Shown: positions 15,683 through 24,701, counted from the stretch's first letter. The stretch: 64,000 nucleotides of DNA from Croceibacterium soli (GCF_009828065.1 NZ_WTYK01000006.1:62001-126000); one strand, 5' to 3'. Translations and numbers: made by a program. The notes: a model not told the origin generated them from the sequence alone.

Positions 15683-17767
15683 TTGGACTTGAATATCGCA
15701 GTTTTCCGCCGCGCAACAGCGCGTAACACCCTGCCGCTCCTGGTCGGAGCGGTGCTCGCCGGCATGCACCCGACTTCCGCCTCGGCACAGGAAGCCGACC
15801 AGTCGTCAGATGGTGAGCCGGCCGAGCCCACGATCATCACGGACATGCCGCAGATCATCGTCTACGGCCGCGGGGAGCAGCGCATCGGCCAAGCCATCGC
15901 CGCCAGCGAAGGCGGCATCGCCGGCGCGGACATCGAGATCCGCCCGCTGCTGCGCCCGGCCGAGCTGCTGGAGGCCACACCAGGCCTGATCGCCACCCAG
16001 CATTCCGGCGGCGGCAAGGCCAACCAGTACTTCCTGCGCGGCTTCAACCTCGATCACGGCACCGACTATGCCGTCTACATCGAGGACATGCCGATGAACT
16101 TCCGCACCCATGGCCACGGTCAGGGGTACCTCGACGTCAACGGGCTGATCCCCGAGACCGTGCAGCGGGTCGATTACCGCAAAGGTCCCTACCGTGCCGA
16201 CACCGGAGACTTCAGCTTCGTCGGCTCCAGCTTCATCACCACGCACGACACGATGGAGCCGTTCGCCCTCGCCGAGGTGGGAATGTACGATTACCGCCGC
16301 TTCGTGGCCGGCGGCTCGGCGAAAGTCGGCGGCGGCAACCTGCTCGCGGTCGGCCAGGCCAAGTTCTACAACGGCCCTTGGGCCTTGCCGGAGGATTTCG
16401 ACGGCTACTCCGGCCTGCTCAAGTACTCCGCGCCGCTCGGCGCCGGCAAGTTCCAGGCCTCGCTCAACGTCTTCGACGCGAGCTGGGCGCCGACCGAGCA
16501 GATCCCGGAGCGGGCCATCGGCACGCTAGTGGAGGACGCATACGGCACGCTCGACCCGACCTTGCGCGGCACCACCGAACGCCAGGTCCTGACGCTCGGC
16601 TACCGCGACGCGGACTGGAGGCTGACCGCCTGGGCGCAGCACTACGACTGGAGCCTGCTCTCCAACTTCACCTTCTTCCTCGACGATCCGGTGAACGGCG
16701 ATCAGCTGCGCCAGTACGAGGAACGCTGGACCCTCGGCGGGCGGATCGAGCGGACGTTCGACCTGACCGACCGCGTCTCGCTCCGCTTCGGCAGCGAGCT
16801 GCGGCACGACATGATCGACCCTGTCGGCCTGGACGAGACGATCGCCGGAGAGACCGAGTTCACCGCCGGCGCCTTCAAGGCGGACGAGAGCAGCATCGGA
16901 GTCTACTCCGAAGCGATCGTCCGGCCGGTCGACCGCCTGATGCTGATCGCCGGGCTGCGCGGCGACTGGTACCGCTTCAAAACCGAAGCCCTGGCCGGCG
17001 CGAACAGCTGGAGCGGGCTGGAGAAGGACCACATCGTCTCGCCCAAGTTCGGGCTCAACTACGAAGTGGCGGACGGCGTCGCGCTTTATGCGAACTGGGG
17101 CGAAGGCTTCCACTCGAACGACGCGCGCGGGGTGACCAGCCCGACCGACCCGGCCCCCGGCCTAGTCGAAGGCACTATGAAGGAAATCGGCGCGCGCGTG
17201 GAGCGCGGCGGGCTGATCCTGACCGGCGTCTACTGGTGGAGCAAGATCGATAGCGAGCTGATCTACGTCGGCGATTCCGGGGCCGTCGAGCCGAGCGATC
17301 CGGCGAAGCGCCACGGGTACGAGTTGACCGCCTTCTTCAAGCCCAACGAGTGGCTGGCGGTCGACGCAGTCTGGACCGGGTCCGACGCCCGCTACCTCGG
17401 CCTGCCCGAAGGCGAGGACTTCGTGCCGGGCGCGCTGGAAAGCGCGGGCGAGTTCGGCGTCTCTGCGATCTTCCCGGACTGGAACGCCGCCGGGCGGGTC
17501 CGCTATCTCGGGCCGCACCCGCTGATCGAGGACAACTCGGTCACCGGCGAGGAGACGCTTCTGGTCAACTTCCGCGCCGCCTGGACCGGCTTCAAGGGCT
17601 GGGAGCTCTACGGCGAGCTGCTCAACGCGTTCGATTCCGACGCCCACGACATCGATTACTTCTACGCAACCCGCCTGCCGGGCGAACCCGCCGGCGGCAT
17701 CGAAGGCCGCAACAGCCGCGTGGTCGAACCGCGCCAGGTCCGGGTCGGCATCAAACGGACGTTCTAA
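15683..17767 (+). CDS. TonB-dependent outer-membrane receptor
   Basis: This 694-residue receptor starts at TTG. A signal peptide ends near SASAQ (about residue 35). The plug domain (about 60-185) contains LLEATPGLIATQHSGGGK, NQYFLRGFNLDHGTDYAVYIED and RVDYRKGPYRADTGDFS. A 22-strand barrel follows and ends with the outer-membrane signature aromatic VRVGIKRTF. It imports a ligand across the outer membrane using TonB energy. Sphingomonads use many such receptors for aromatics and oligomers as well as iron. The divergent ToxR-like regulator suggests substrate-responsive expression. The ligand is unknown. Confidence 0.88.
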   Translation: MDLNIAVFRRATARNTLPLLVGAVLAGMHPTSASAQEADQSSDGEPAEPTIITDMPQIIVYGRGEQRIGQAIAASEGGIAGADIEIRPLLRPAELLEATPGLIATQHSGGGKANQYFLRGFNLDHGTDYAVYIEDMPMNFRTHGHGQGYLDVNGLIPETVQRVDYRKGPYRADTGDFSFVGSSFITTHDTMEPFALAEVGMYDYRRFVAGGSAKVGGGNLLAVGQAKFYNGPWALPEDFDGYSGLLKYSAPLGAGKFQASLNVFDASWAPTEQIPERAIGTLVEDAYGTLDPTLRGTTERQVLTLGYRDADWRLTAWAQHYDWSLLSNFTFFLDDPVNGDQLRQYEERWTLGGRIERTFDLTDRVSLRFGSELRHDMIDPVGLDETIAGETEFTAGAFKADESSIGVYSEAIVRPVDRLMLIAGLRGDWYRFKTEALAGANSWSGLEKDHIVSPKFGLNYEVADGVALYANWGEGFHSNDARGVTSPTDPAPGLVEGTMKEIGARVERGGLILTGVYWWSKIDSELIYVGDSGAVEPSDPAKRHGYELTAFFKPNEWLAVDAVWTGSDARYLGLPEGEDFVPGALESAGEFGVSAIFPDWNAAGRVRYLGPHPLIEDNSVTGEETLLVNFRAAWTGFKGWELYGELLNAFDSDAHDIDYFYATRLPGEPAGGIEGRNSRVVEPRQVRVGIKRTF

Positions 17768-17808
17768 CCTCCCGACCGGGGTTTCCTGATACGCACCCCC
17801 GGTCCACC

Positions 17809-17843
17809 AAGGGCGGCTCCTGGCAGGGGGCCGCCCTTCTTTT
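17809..17843 (+). terminator. Rho-independent terminator of the receptor gene
   Basis: The stem AAGGGCGGC / GCCGCCCTT (17809-17817 with 17830-17838) is followed by CTTTT, 42 bp after the receptor stop codon. Confidence 0.75.
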
Positions 17844-17862
17844 CCCGACGCTCGCGGCCATA

Positions 17863-18026
17863 AGCCCCCTCCTGTTGTCCCTTCGGGACAGCTTCACTTC
17901 CAGAGGAGGGGGTTGGGGGTGGTGGAGGCGCGCGCAACGTTCCGCCAACCGCAGCACCACCCCGCTGCGACTAGGTTCGCCTGCGGCTCACCAAGTCTCG
18001 CTTCCCCTCCTCTGAAGAGGAGGGGC
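17863..18026. repeat. 165-bp repeat, copy 2
   Basis: Near-identical direct copy of 14221-14385 in the same orientation. The ends again read CCCCTCCTG at the left and AGAGGAGGGG at the right. Together the copies flank a 3.4-kb regulator/receptor unit. Confidence 0.8.
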
Positions 18027-18033
18027 GAAAGCT

Positions 18034-18561
18034 CTACCGCCCGGGTGGCAGGTTGAAGGTTTCGGCGGGTGCGGCTGCCGGGGGCGCTTTGGCTGGGACC
18101 GGGCGGGCATAGACTTTGCTCTCGTCCCATGGCCCGATCCGGGCGCCAGGCGCGACGCGCTTGAGGGTGTAGGGCGCCAGGTCGGTGCCGACGTAGACCA
18201 GTTCCGCCGTGTCCGGGGTCAGCAGACGGAATCGGAAAATGTCGGGGATGGCGCCGGGCCGCGGGTCGTTGAAGCTGAGCTCGACCTGGTCCTCGACCTC
18301 GATGCCGGCCATCGACTTCACCTGTTCGGGCGGTCCCTTGAGCTTGGCGAAGCGGTTGCCGTCGCTGGCCAGCGAGGAGGGGCGGTTCCAGGTGCCGCGC
18401 CATTCGCCTTTCTTTGCGGCAGGCGCGATGTCGAAGCGGAAGATCGCCGCGCCGCCGACTTCCATCGCCCACGATCCCTCCAGCGTCTTGCCGGCGGGCG
18501 CTTGCGCTGCGGCGGGAAAGGGGAGGAGCAGGGCGAGGATGAGCAGGATGCGGGCGACCAT
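18034..18561 (-). CDS. Small secreted protein of unknown function
   Basis: This 175-residue protein has a clear signal peptide (VARILLILALLLPFPAAAQA, cleavage near residue 20). The mature part is beta-rich, with GSWAMEVGGAAIFRFDI, an EWRGTW core and VEDQVELSFNDPRPG, and ends in a proline/alanine-rich tail. The layout resembles lipocalin-like periplasmic proteins, but no family is recognised. It lies convergent to the receptor gene and upstream of a terminator for ligM. Function unknown. Confidence 0.65.
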   Translation of the reverse strand: MVARILLILALLLPFPAAAQAPAGKTLEGSWAMEVGGAAIFRFDIAPAAKKGEWRGTWNRPSSLASDGNRFAKLKGPPEQVKSMAGIEVEDQVELSFNDPRPGAIPDIFRFRLLTPDTAELVYVGTDLAPYTLKRVAPGARIGPWDESKVYARPVPAKAPPAAAPAETFNLPPGR

Positions 18562-18605
18562 TCGCCGGACTTAGCGGAAAACCGGACGGTGCGAAAGGAA
18601 AGCGC

Positions 18606-18643
18606 ACAAAAAGAAAGGGCGGCTCCCGCGAAGGAGCCGCCCT
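18606..18643 (-). terminator. Rho-independent terminator downstream of ligM
   Basis: A perfect 11-bp stem (18616-18626 with 18633-18643) with a 6-base loop is followed on the minus strand by TTTCTTTTT. It lies 41 bp beyond the ligM stop codon. Confidence 0.85.
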
Positions 18644-18683
18644 CTCTTGTGGCTGCCGCCGGGTGGCGGAAAGCGCGATGCCT

Positions 18684-20117
18684 TTAGGCAGCGACGGTCG
18701 AAACGCCGACGCCCTTCGCACGCCACGAGTCGGCGTAGGAATCGCGCGCGGTTTCCGAGTACGGAACCGGCGAGACGATCGCCTTGATCTCGACCTGCTC
18801 GTGCGGCTCGACGGTCGGCTTGCTGGTGCCGCCGTTCGGCTCGCCCCAGACCAGCGTCACTTCCTTGCCCATTTCGACATAGGCCGGGTCGATCATCGCC
18901 AGCGAAAGCATGCGGCCTTCGTTGGAGCTGTAGCCGATCCAGGTGGAAACACCGATCACCTTGCCGTCGACCTTGACCTCGTCGAACGGGTGCATCGAGT
19001 ACACCGCGCTCGGGAACTCGAAGTACTTGGCGCGGCCGCCCTTGGCGAACATCGAGCTCATGACGCGCAGAACGTCTTCGTTGTCGAGAGCCAGCGTGAC
19101 CTTGGTCTTGTGGGTCTCGTTCGCCATGCGCTCGAGAGCCTCGCGGCCGACGAAGTCATGGTCGAACTTGACGATGTGGCCGTAACCGATGTCCCACGGC
19201 GTGAGGTAGTAGCCTTCGATGCTGTCGGGAACGTAGCTGCCGCCGATCGAGCACTTGCCAGCATAGGAGTCGGCACCGGCCCAGGCGCGGAAGTCCTTCA
19301 TCATCTGGCTGTCGCCGGTGTAGGTGGCGGGCAGCGGCGAAGGCAGCCAGCCGGATTCCAGCGTGTTCGACGAATAGGCGCGGCCGCCGACGAGCGTCAG
19401 ACCGTGGTCCTTGCCGGCTTCGACCAGCGCGGAGTGCACGGCTTCGTAGTCCGCCCACGGGCCGAACAGCTCGTAGCCAGGCTGGCCGGCCATGCCGTGG
19501 CGAAGGGCGATCACGTCCTTACCGTTGATGTCGACATGCGCCATGTTGAAGAACTTGAGGTCCGGCGGGGTCTGTCCCATCGCCTTCTCGAGGATCTTCA
19601 TCGCGTTCGGGCCCTGGAGCTGGAAGCGATAGTTCTTGCGCTTGCCGTCGGTGCGCAGCGCGGTGCGCTCGTCACGCTCCACGGTCACGTCCCACTTGCC
19701 GCCGTCCGGCTTGGTGTACTGGGCGTGGAATTCGACCCACTCGATCGCGGGCGCGCGGCCGACCAGGCTGAACTCGTTCTCGGCCAGGTAGAACAGGATC
19801 ACGTCGCCGATGACGTAGCCGTCCGGGGTCACCGGAACGTACTGCTTCGCCTTGTTGACGGTGAAGTTCTTGAAGCTGTTGATCGCGGTATACTCGAGCA
19901 GCTTGAACGCATCCGGACCGCGCACGTAGAGCTCGACCATGTGGTAGCTCTGGTTGAACAGCACGGCGCTGTCGGCCCATGCCTTCTGTTCGTTGCGCCA
20001 GTTGGAATATTCCGACGGCACGCCGGGATAGACGTTCGGGCCGACCTGCTGGTTGCGCAGGAGCTCGACGACGTCGCCAGCCGAGTCCAGCTTCTGCTGA
20101 AGGTTCTGTTCACTCAT
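18684..20117 (-). CDS. ligM: LigM-type tetrahydrofolate-dependent aryl O-demethylase
   Basis: This 477-residue protein of the GcvT/aminomethyltransferase fold is close in length to LigM (471 residues). LigM transfers the methyl of vanillate or 3-O-methylgallate to tetrahydrofolate, giving protocatechuate or gallate. The folate-binding GcvT core is visible in MVELYVRGPDAFKLLEY, FQLQGPNAMKILEKAM and GYELFGPWADYEAVHSAL. Y248 in GGRAYSSN lies where the catalytic tyrosine of LigM (Y247, from memory) is expected, and R121 is near the carboxylate-binding Arg122. It is second in an operon behind an alpha/beta hydrolase, with its own terminator. DesA-like syringate demethylase is the alternative. Confidence 0.85.
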   Translation of the reverse strand: MSEQNLQQKLDSAGDVVELLRNQQVGPNVYPGVPSEYSNWRNEQKAWADSAVLFNQSYHMVELYVRGPDAFKLLEYTAINSFKNFTVNKAKQYVPVTPDGYVIGDVILFYLAENEFSLVGRAPAIEWVEFHAQYTKPDGGKWDVTVERDERTALRTDGKRKNYRFQLQGPNAMKILEKAMGQTPPDLKFFNMAHVDINGKDVIALRHGMAGQPGYELFGPWADYEAVHSALVEAGKDHGLTLVGGRAYSSNTLESGWLPSPLPATYTGDSQMMKDFRAWAGADSYAGKCSIGGSYVPDSIEGYYLTPWDIGYGHIVKFDHDFVGREALERMANETHKTKVTLALDNEDVLRVMSSMFAKGGRAKYFEFPSAVYSMHPFDEVKVDGKVIGVSTWIGYSSNEGRMLSLAMIDPAYVEMGKEVTLVWGEPNGGTSKPTVEPHEQVEIKAIVSPVPYSETARDSYADSWRAKGVGVSTVAA

Positions 20118-20166
20118 TGGTTAAGCCTCTCCGATTGAATAGAGGTGGTTGACGGTGGGTTTGATC

Positions 20167-20853
20167 TCACGCTGGCCGTTCGAGCCAGCGGGCGATGGCG
20201 GTGTTGACCGCATCGGGCGCTTCGATCTGGATCATGTGTCCAGCGCCCGGAACGATCACGAGTTCCGAATTCGGCAGGGCCGCGGCGATCTGCCGGTGCT
20301 GCTCGGGCCCGGCCCAGGTGTCGCGCTCGCCGGTCATGACCAGCGTGGGGCAGGCAATCCGCGGCAGCAGGCTGTCGACTTCGGGCCGCCCCAGCAGCGC
20401 GTGGATCTGCGCATCGAACACGGCCTGCCCGGCTTCTATGCTCATCTGCCGCAGCGGCGGGTAGATCGCGGGGTCCGAGCGGTTGGCCTCCGCCACCATC
20501 GGCGGCAGCCATTCGTCGATCAGCGCCTCGAACCCGTTCTCCCAGCCGATGGCCTGCAGCTCGCGCCGCTTCTCCGGCTCGCCGGGGCGCAGCGGATGGA
20601 TGCCGGTCGACACAAGGGCCAGCCGGCGGACGCGTTCGGGCGCTGCACGGTAGACTTCCAGCGCGACTCGCCCGCCCATCGAATGGCCCAGCAGGTCGAA
20701 AGTTTCGGGTGCCTGGTCAAGCGCGATCCGCGCCATTTCCTGCAGGGTGTCGGCGGTTCCATAGCCGTTCACCGCCCGCGAATCGGGGAAGGCCGCGAGT
20801 TGCGGCTGATAGATGCGTGCGTCGCACGCCAGACCGGGCAGGAACAGCAACAT
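20167..20853 (-). CDS. Alpha/beta hydrolase upstream of ligM
   Basis: This 228-residue alpha/beta hydrolase has the nucleophile elbow GHSMGG (serine near 58), an early oxyanion segment FLPGLACDARIY, an acid residue in TGERDTW and the catalytic His in GAGHMIQIE near the C-terminus. No signal peptide is present, so it acts in the cytoplasm. It is the first gene of the ligM operon (49-bp gap). Sphingomonads use such hydrolases for ester or meta-cleavage-type substrates. Release of vanillate from an ester is a plausible job but is inference only. Confidence 0.82.
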   Translation of the reverse strand: MLLFLPGLACDARIYQPQLAAFPDSRAVNGYGTADTLQEMARIALDQAPETFDLLGHSMGGRVALEVYRAAPERVRRLALVSTGIHPLRPGEPEKRRELQAIGWENGFEALIDEWLPPMVAEANRSDPAIYPPLRQMSIEAGQAVFDAQIHALLGRPEVDSLLPRIACPTLVMTGERDTWAGPEQHRQIAAALPNSELVIVPGAGHMIQIEAPDAVNTAIARWLERPA

Positions 20854-20879
20854 GGCGACTGAATCGCCTCTCCCATGAA

Positions 20880-20894
20880 TTCGCAGGTATGAAA
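20880..20894. promoter_or_regulatory. Operator-like 15-mer TTCGCA-GGTA-TGAAA
   Basis: It lies in the divergent gap between the hydrolase-ligM operon (start 20853) and metF (start 20991). It matches the site at 12270-12284 with the four central bases reverse-complemented. A second small inverted repeat, TTCG-TCTATA-CGAA, follows at about 20898-20911. Confidence 0.4.
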
Positions 20895-20990
20895 TTTTCG
20901 TCTATACGAATAAACGGGCTTGCGCTAGGGACTTTTCGCAATGGTTCCACGGGCCTAAGAGCCGCCCGCCGAGAGAGGAGATTCACCCCG

Positions 20991-21860
20991 ATGTCGTACG
21001 CCGCGATCCACCCGAACTGGGAGCAGCCGCGCAGCAACATGGTCGACGGCTATTCGCTGGAAATGACCGCCAAGGAACTCGACGGGCTGCGTGAGGCCGC
21101 GCCGCTGATCCGCCCGAACACGCAGATCGCGGTGACCTTCCTCCCCGGCGAGGAAATCGAGCAGCGGGTCGAGGCAGCGGTGCTGGTGCGCGAGCTCGGC
21201 TTCGAACCGATCGTCCACCTTTCCGCCCGCCGCCTGCAGTCGGAAGAGCAGCTCGACAACTACCTGCGCGACATCACCACCAAGGCCGGCGTGAAGCGCG
21301 TCTTCATCATCGCCGGCGATCCGCCCCAGGCGGAAGGCCCCTACGAGAACTCGCTGCAGATCATCGAGAGCGGCCTGCTGGAGAAGCACGGCATCGAGAT
21401 CGTCGGCGTCGGCGGCCACCCGGAAGGCCACCCGAACAATACCAAGGAAGAGCTGTGGGATTGGATGGAGCGCAAGCTCGCCGCTGTCCGCGCCCATGGC
21501 ATGGTCCCGCTGGTCGTCACCCAGTTCGCCTTCGACGACGACGCGATCATCGAATGGATCGCCGAAATGCGTGAGCGTGGCATCGACGTGCCGGTGCGTC
21601 TCGGCGTCCCCGGCCCGGCCGGCATCAAGCGCCTGCTCGGTTTCGCCAAGCGCTGCGGCGTGGGCGCTTCGGCCAGCGTGATGAAGAAGTACGGCGTCTC
21701 GATCACCAACCTTATCGGCAGCGCCGGCCCAGACAAGCTGGTGAACTCGCTCGAGAACGGCCTGACCGAAAAGCACGGCCGCGTGCGCCTGCACTTCTAC
21801 CCGTTCGGCGCGCTGAAGGCCTCCGCCGAGTGGATCAACGCCCACGACGCGAAGCACTGA
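20991..21860 (+). CDS. metF: Methylenetetrahydrofolate reductase
   Basis: This 289-residue FAD-dependent TIM-barrel enzyme interconverts 5-methyl- and 5,10-methylene-tetrahydrofolate. Family motifs include FLPGEE early, [35 protein letters not shown] and QFAFDDDAI, then a C-terminal [14 protein letters not shown]. The ATG at 20991 has GAGAGGAG about ten bases upstream. Beside ligM and folD it probably runs in the oxidative direction, recycling methyl-tetrahydrofolate made during O-demethylation, as shown for metF in SYK-6. It also supplies methionine synthesis. Confidence 0.93.
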   Translation: MSYAAIHPNWEQPRSNMVDGYSLEMTAKELDGLREAAPLIRPNTQIAVTFLPGEEIEQRVEAAVLVRELGFEPIVHLSARRLQSEEQLDNYLRDITTKAGVKRVFIIAGDPPQAEGPYENSLQIIESGLLEKHGIEIVGVGGHPEGHPNNTKEELWDWMERKLAAVRAHGMVPLVVTQFAFDDDAIIEWIAEMRERGIDVPVRLGVPGPAGIKRLLGFAKRCGVGASASVMKKYGVSITNLIGSAGPDKLVNSLENGLTEKHGRVRLHFYPFGALKASAEWINAHDAKH

Positions 21861-21875
21861 TCGGAACGCACCGGC

Positions 21876-21910
21876 CCCGTTCGTCCCGAGCTTGCAGAGG
21901 GACGAACGGG
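21876..21910. repeat. Hairpin of the CCGTTCG repeat family
   Basis: Perfect 12-bp arms CCCGTTCGTCCC (21876-21887) and GGGACGAACGGG (21899-21910) lie 15 bp after the metF stop codon. No T-run follows, so it is classed as a repeat, though it may slow transcription between metF and folD. Confidence 0.6.
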
Positions 21911-21984
21911 CGGGCAGGGGCGTGACCTCACCAGATCACCACGAGCGGCAGGCGCCGGTCGTGACCGGAAGGATACAAGGACCG

Positions 21985-22920
21985 ATGGCGGACATCATCG
22001 ACGGGCGCGTGGTCGCCCGCAATCTCGACCAGGAAACCAAGGCAGCCATCGATGCAATGGTCGCAGCCGGCGCCCCGCGCCCCGGCCTTGCCGTGGTCCT
22101 GGTGGGCGAGGATCCCGCCAGCGAGGTCTACGTCGGCCGCAAGATCAAGAAGTGCAAGGAAGTCGGCCTGCGCAGCTTCGAGCACCGCCTACCTGTGAAC
22201 ACGACGCAGGACGCTCTGCTGACCCTGATCGCCCGGCTCAACGCCGATCCGGAAGTCCACGGCATCCTCGTCCAGGTGCCGCTGCCAGCCCACATCGATA
22301 CCGGCGTCATCCTCGGCGCGATCGATCCGGAGAAGGACGTCGACGGCTTCCACCCGGTCAATGTCGGCCGCCTGTCCACCGGCACCGGCGGCATCGTGCC
22401 CTGCACCCCGCTGGGCGTCACGAAGCTGCTCGACACCGTCTATGACGACCTGACCGGGCTTGACGTGGTGGTGATCGGCAAGTCCAACATCGTCGGCAAG
22501 CCGATCGCCATGCTGATGCTGGAGCGGGAGGCGACCGTCACCGTCACCCACATCGAAACCAAGAACCTGCCCGACGTCTGCCGCAAGGCCGACGTGATTA
22601 TCGCCGCCGCCGGCGCTCCGCGCCTGGTCAAGGGCTACTGGGTCAAGCCGGGCGCCGTGATCATCGACGTCGGCATCACCCGCATCAAGGGCGAGGACGG
22701 CAAGACCGAACTGGTCGGCGACGTCGCGTTCGAGGAAGTCCAGCACGCCCGCGCGGTCACCCCGGTGCCAGGCGGCGTCGGTCCGATGACCATCTCCTGC
22801 CTGCTGGCGAACACCGTCCAGGCGGCCGCCGAGCAGCTGCGCGGCGGGGCCCATGCGGATTCGAAGATCGACTGGGATCAGCTCCCCGATCGCACGATGA
22901 TCGGCGCGCCGAACGCCTGA
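21985..22920 (+). CDS. folD: Methylenetetrahydrofolate dehydrogenase / cyclohydrolase FolD
   Basis: This 311-residue bifunctional enzyme oxidises methylene-tetrahydrofolate with NADP+ and hydrolyses the product to 10-formyl-tetrahydrofolate. The signature segments are present: [13 protein letters not shown] with the catalytic lysine, [23 protein letters not shown], the cofactor loop GKSNIVGKP and the closing [10 protein letters not shown]. The C-terminal 20 residues ([20 protein letters not shown]) are a tail beyond the usual fold. With MetF it completes oxidation of aromatic methyl groups to formyl-tetrahydrofolate. Confidence 0.94.
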   Translation: MADIIDGRVVARNLDQETKAAIDAMVAAGAPRPGLAVVLVGEDPASEVYVGRKIKKCKEVGLRSFEHRLPVNTTQDALLTLIARLNADPEVHGILVQVPLPAHIDTGVILGAIDPEKDVDGFHPVNVGRLSTGTGGIVPCTPLGVTKLLDTVYDDLTGLDVVVIGKSNIVGKPIAMLMLEREATVTVTHIETKNLPDVCRKADVIIAAAGAPRLVKGYWVKPGAVIIDVGITRIKGEDGKTELVGDVAFEEVQHARAVTPVPGGVGPMTISCLLANTVQAAAEQLRGGAHADSKIDWDQLPDRTMIGAPNA

Positions 22921-23025
22921 CCGCGCCACGCGGGCCGAAGCAAACGTGTCACGGCCATCCAACACCGGTGACATGGCTTGTCCCGTGTGCCACCGTGGGC
23001 GTTCTGCGGCGGCCACGGAGGCGGC

Positions 23026-23790
23026 GTGACATTGGCATCCGAACGCATCTGGACCGCGGCCCTGGTCGTGATCGGCGACGAGATCCTCTCCGGCCGGACG
23101 GAAGATCGCAACATTGCCCAGGTCGCGCGCTGGCTGCAGGTCCAGGGCATTCGCCTGATGGAAGTGCGCGTGGTGCCGGACATCGAAGCGCGCATCGTCG
23201 AGGCGGTGAACGCGCTGCGGACGGCGCACGACTATCTCTTCACCACCGGCGGCATCGGCCCGACGCATGACGACATCACCGTCGATGCCGTGGCGGCGGC
23301 GCTCGGCCGGCCTGTCGTCGTGCACCCCGAAGCGCGGCGCATCCTGGAGGATTACTACGCCAGCCGCGGCGGCCTCAACGAAGCGCGCCTGCGCATGGCC
23401 CGCGTGCCTGATGGCGCGGAGCTGATCCCCAACCGCATGTCCGGAGCGCCGGGCATCAAGATCGGCAACGTCCACGTGATGGCGGGCGTGCCGCACATCG
23501 CCGCGCAGATGCTCGACGCGCTCACCGGAACGCTCGAAGGCGGCGCGCGGCTGCTGACGGAAACGGTCGGCTGCTGGGTCGCCGAAAGCGAGGTGGCCGA
23601 CATCCTGCGCGAGGTTGAGAAGGCACACGAGGACTGCCAGATCGGCAGCTATCCGTTCTTCCGCGAAGGGAGGGTCGGCGCCAACTTCGTGATCCGCTCG
23701 ACCGACGCGGAAGACTTGCGCAGCTGTGTCGACACGCTTTGCGACGCGCTCGGCACGGCCGGGTACGACTTCACACCGGGAGGGATCTGA
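23026..23790 (+). CDS. CinA/MoaB-like molybdopterin-binding domain protein
   Basis: This 254-residue stand-alone molybdopterin-binding (MoCF) domain protein is annotated in many alphaproteobacteria as competence/damage-inducible protein A. Motifs are VIGDEILSGRTEDRN (about 15-29), TTGGIGPTHDDIT (about 73-85) and GAPGIKIGNVHVMAGVP. The amidase domain of full CinA is absent. The GTG at 23026 has GGAGG five bases upstream. Its stop overlaps the ATG of the next gene by one base. In vivo function is not established; pyridine-nucleotide repair has been proposed for CinA relatives. Confidence 0.82.
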   Translation: MTLASERIWTAALVVIGDEILSGRTEDRNIAQVARWLQVQGIRLMEVRVVPDIEARIVEAVNALRTAHDYLFTTGGIGPTHDDITVDAVAAALGRPVVVHPEARRILEDYYASRGGLNEARLRMARVPDGAELIPNRMSGAPGIKIGNVHVMAGVPHIAAQMLDALTGTLEGGARLLTETVGCWVAESEVADILREVEKAHEDCQIGSYPFFREGRVGANFVIRSTDAEDLRSCVDTLCDALGTAGYDFTPGGI

Positions 23791-24695
23791 TGGCGAACCG
23801 CGGACGTCTACAAGCAGCGCTCGACGAAGTGCTCGACCTGGCCGGCAACGGCGAGGCTGCCGCCGTTCTGGGCCGCGCCCGCTATACCGAGAACGGGCAG
23901 GAACTTCCCGTTGGCGAAGGCCTCTGGTCCACGGCGGACAAGCTCGGGCCTTATTGCCACACCATGCTGGACGAAGAGAGCGGCCAGGCGGCCTGCTTCG
24001 TTACCTTGACCGAGGGGACATCCCGCTCGATCGCGGCGCTGCGGGTGAGCGCGCCACTGGGCCGGGCCGAAGAGATCGAAGCCGTCGTCGCCCGCCCTGC
24101 CCTGTTCGGCGGCGCCGGCGCGTTCGGCGACGGGCCCGATGCGCTCGACAAGAGCGGCGGACCGGACTCGGAATGGCTGAAGGAGATCCACCCGTCGGAG
24201 CGAATGGGCCGGGCCGAGCTGGCGGCGATCGCCGACCTCTATTTCGCCGGGCTGGAGCGGAACGACGGCCAGGGCACGTACCCGTTCGCCGACGCTTGCG
24301 TGCGGGTCGAGAACGGCTTTCGCACTACGAACGTGCCGCCCGACCCGTCAGCGGGCAAGACGCCTTATGCCGAAGCCTTCCGCGCGCTCTCGGCCAAGCA
24401 GCAGTTCGAAACCGGCTACTTCCGGTTCGTCGACCGCATCCGCGATCGCCGCTTCCCGGTGATCGACCCATCGCGGGGAATGGTTTTCAGCCTGGCCTTC
24501 TTCGACCATTCGGGCACCGTGCGGGAATACGACCTGGCCGACGGAACGCCGATCCGCTCCGCCGTCGACCGCCCCTTCAGCTGGATGATCGCCGAGGCTT
24601 TCCGCATCGAGAACGGCCTCATCACCCGCATCGAGGCGCTGATGACGGAATGCCCCTACGGCATGCGCTCAGGATGGCCCAACCAGGCGCTCTAA
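23790..24695 (+). CDS. NTF2-like protein, DUF8021-type, paralogue 2
   Basis: This 301-residue protein shares the plan of the 1803-2660 protein: N-terminal YTENGQELPVGEGLWST, ESGQAACFVTLTE, then RAELAAIADLYFAGLERNDG, VRVENGFRTTN, FVDRIRDRRFPVID and FFDHSGTVREYDLADGTPIRS. The ATG overlaps the stop codon of the preceding gene (TGATG), so it is translationally coupled. The paralogues sit one beside a VAO-type oxidase and one beside LigAB, which suggests a shared role in aromatic breakdown. No catalytic activity can be assigned. Confidence 0.7.
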   Translation: MANRGRLQAALDEVLDLAGNGEAAAVLGRARYTENGQELPVGEGLWSTADKLGPYCHTMLDEESGQAACFVTLTEGTSRSIAALRVSAPLGRAEEIEAVVARPALFGGAGAFGDGPDALDKSGGPDSEWLKEIHPSERMGRAELAAIADLYFAGLERNDGQGTYPFADACVRVENGFRTTNVPPDPSAGKTPYAEAFRALSAKQQFETGYFRFVDRIRDRRFPVIDPSRGMVFSLAFFDHSGTVREYDLADGTPIRSAVDRPFSWMIAEAFRIENGLITRIEALMTECPYGMRSGWPNQAL

Positions 24696-24701
24696 CCAGA
24701 C

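Noticed and set aside
20854-20990. Riboswitch (SAM or SAH type) before metF
   Set aside because: The 137-bp gap contains short inverted repeats but no conserved riboswitch core that I can recognise.
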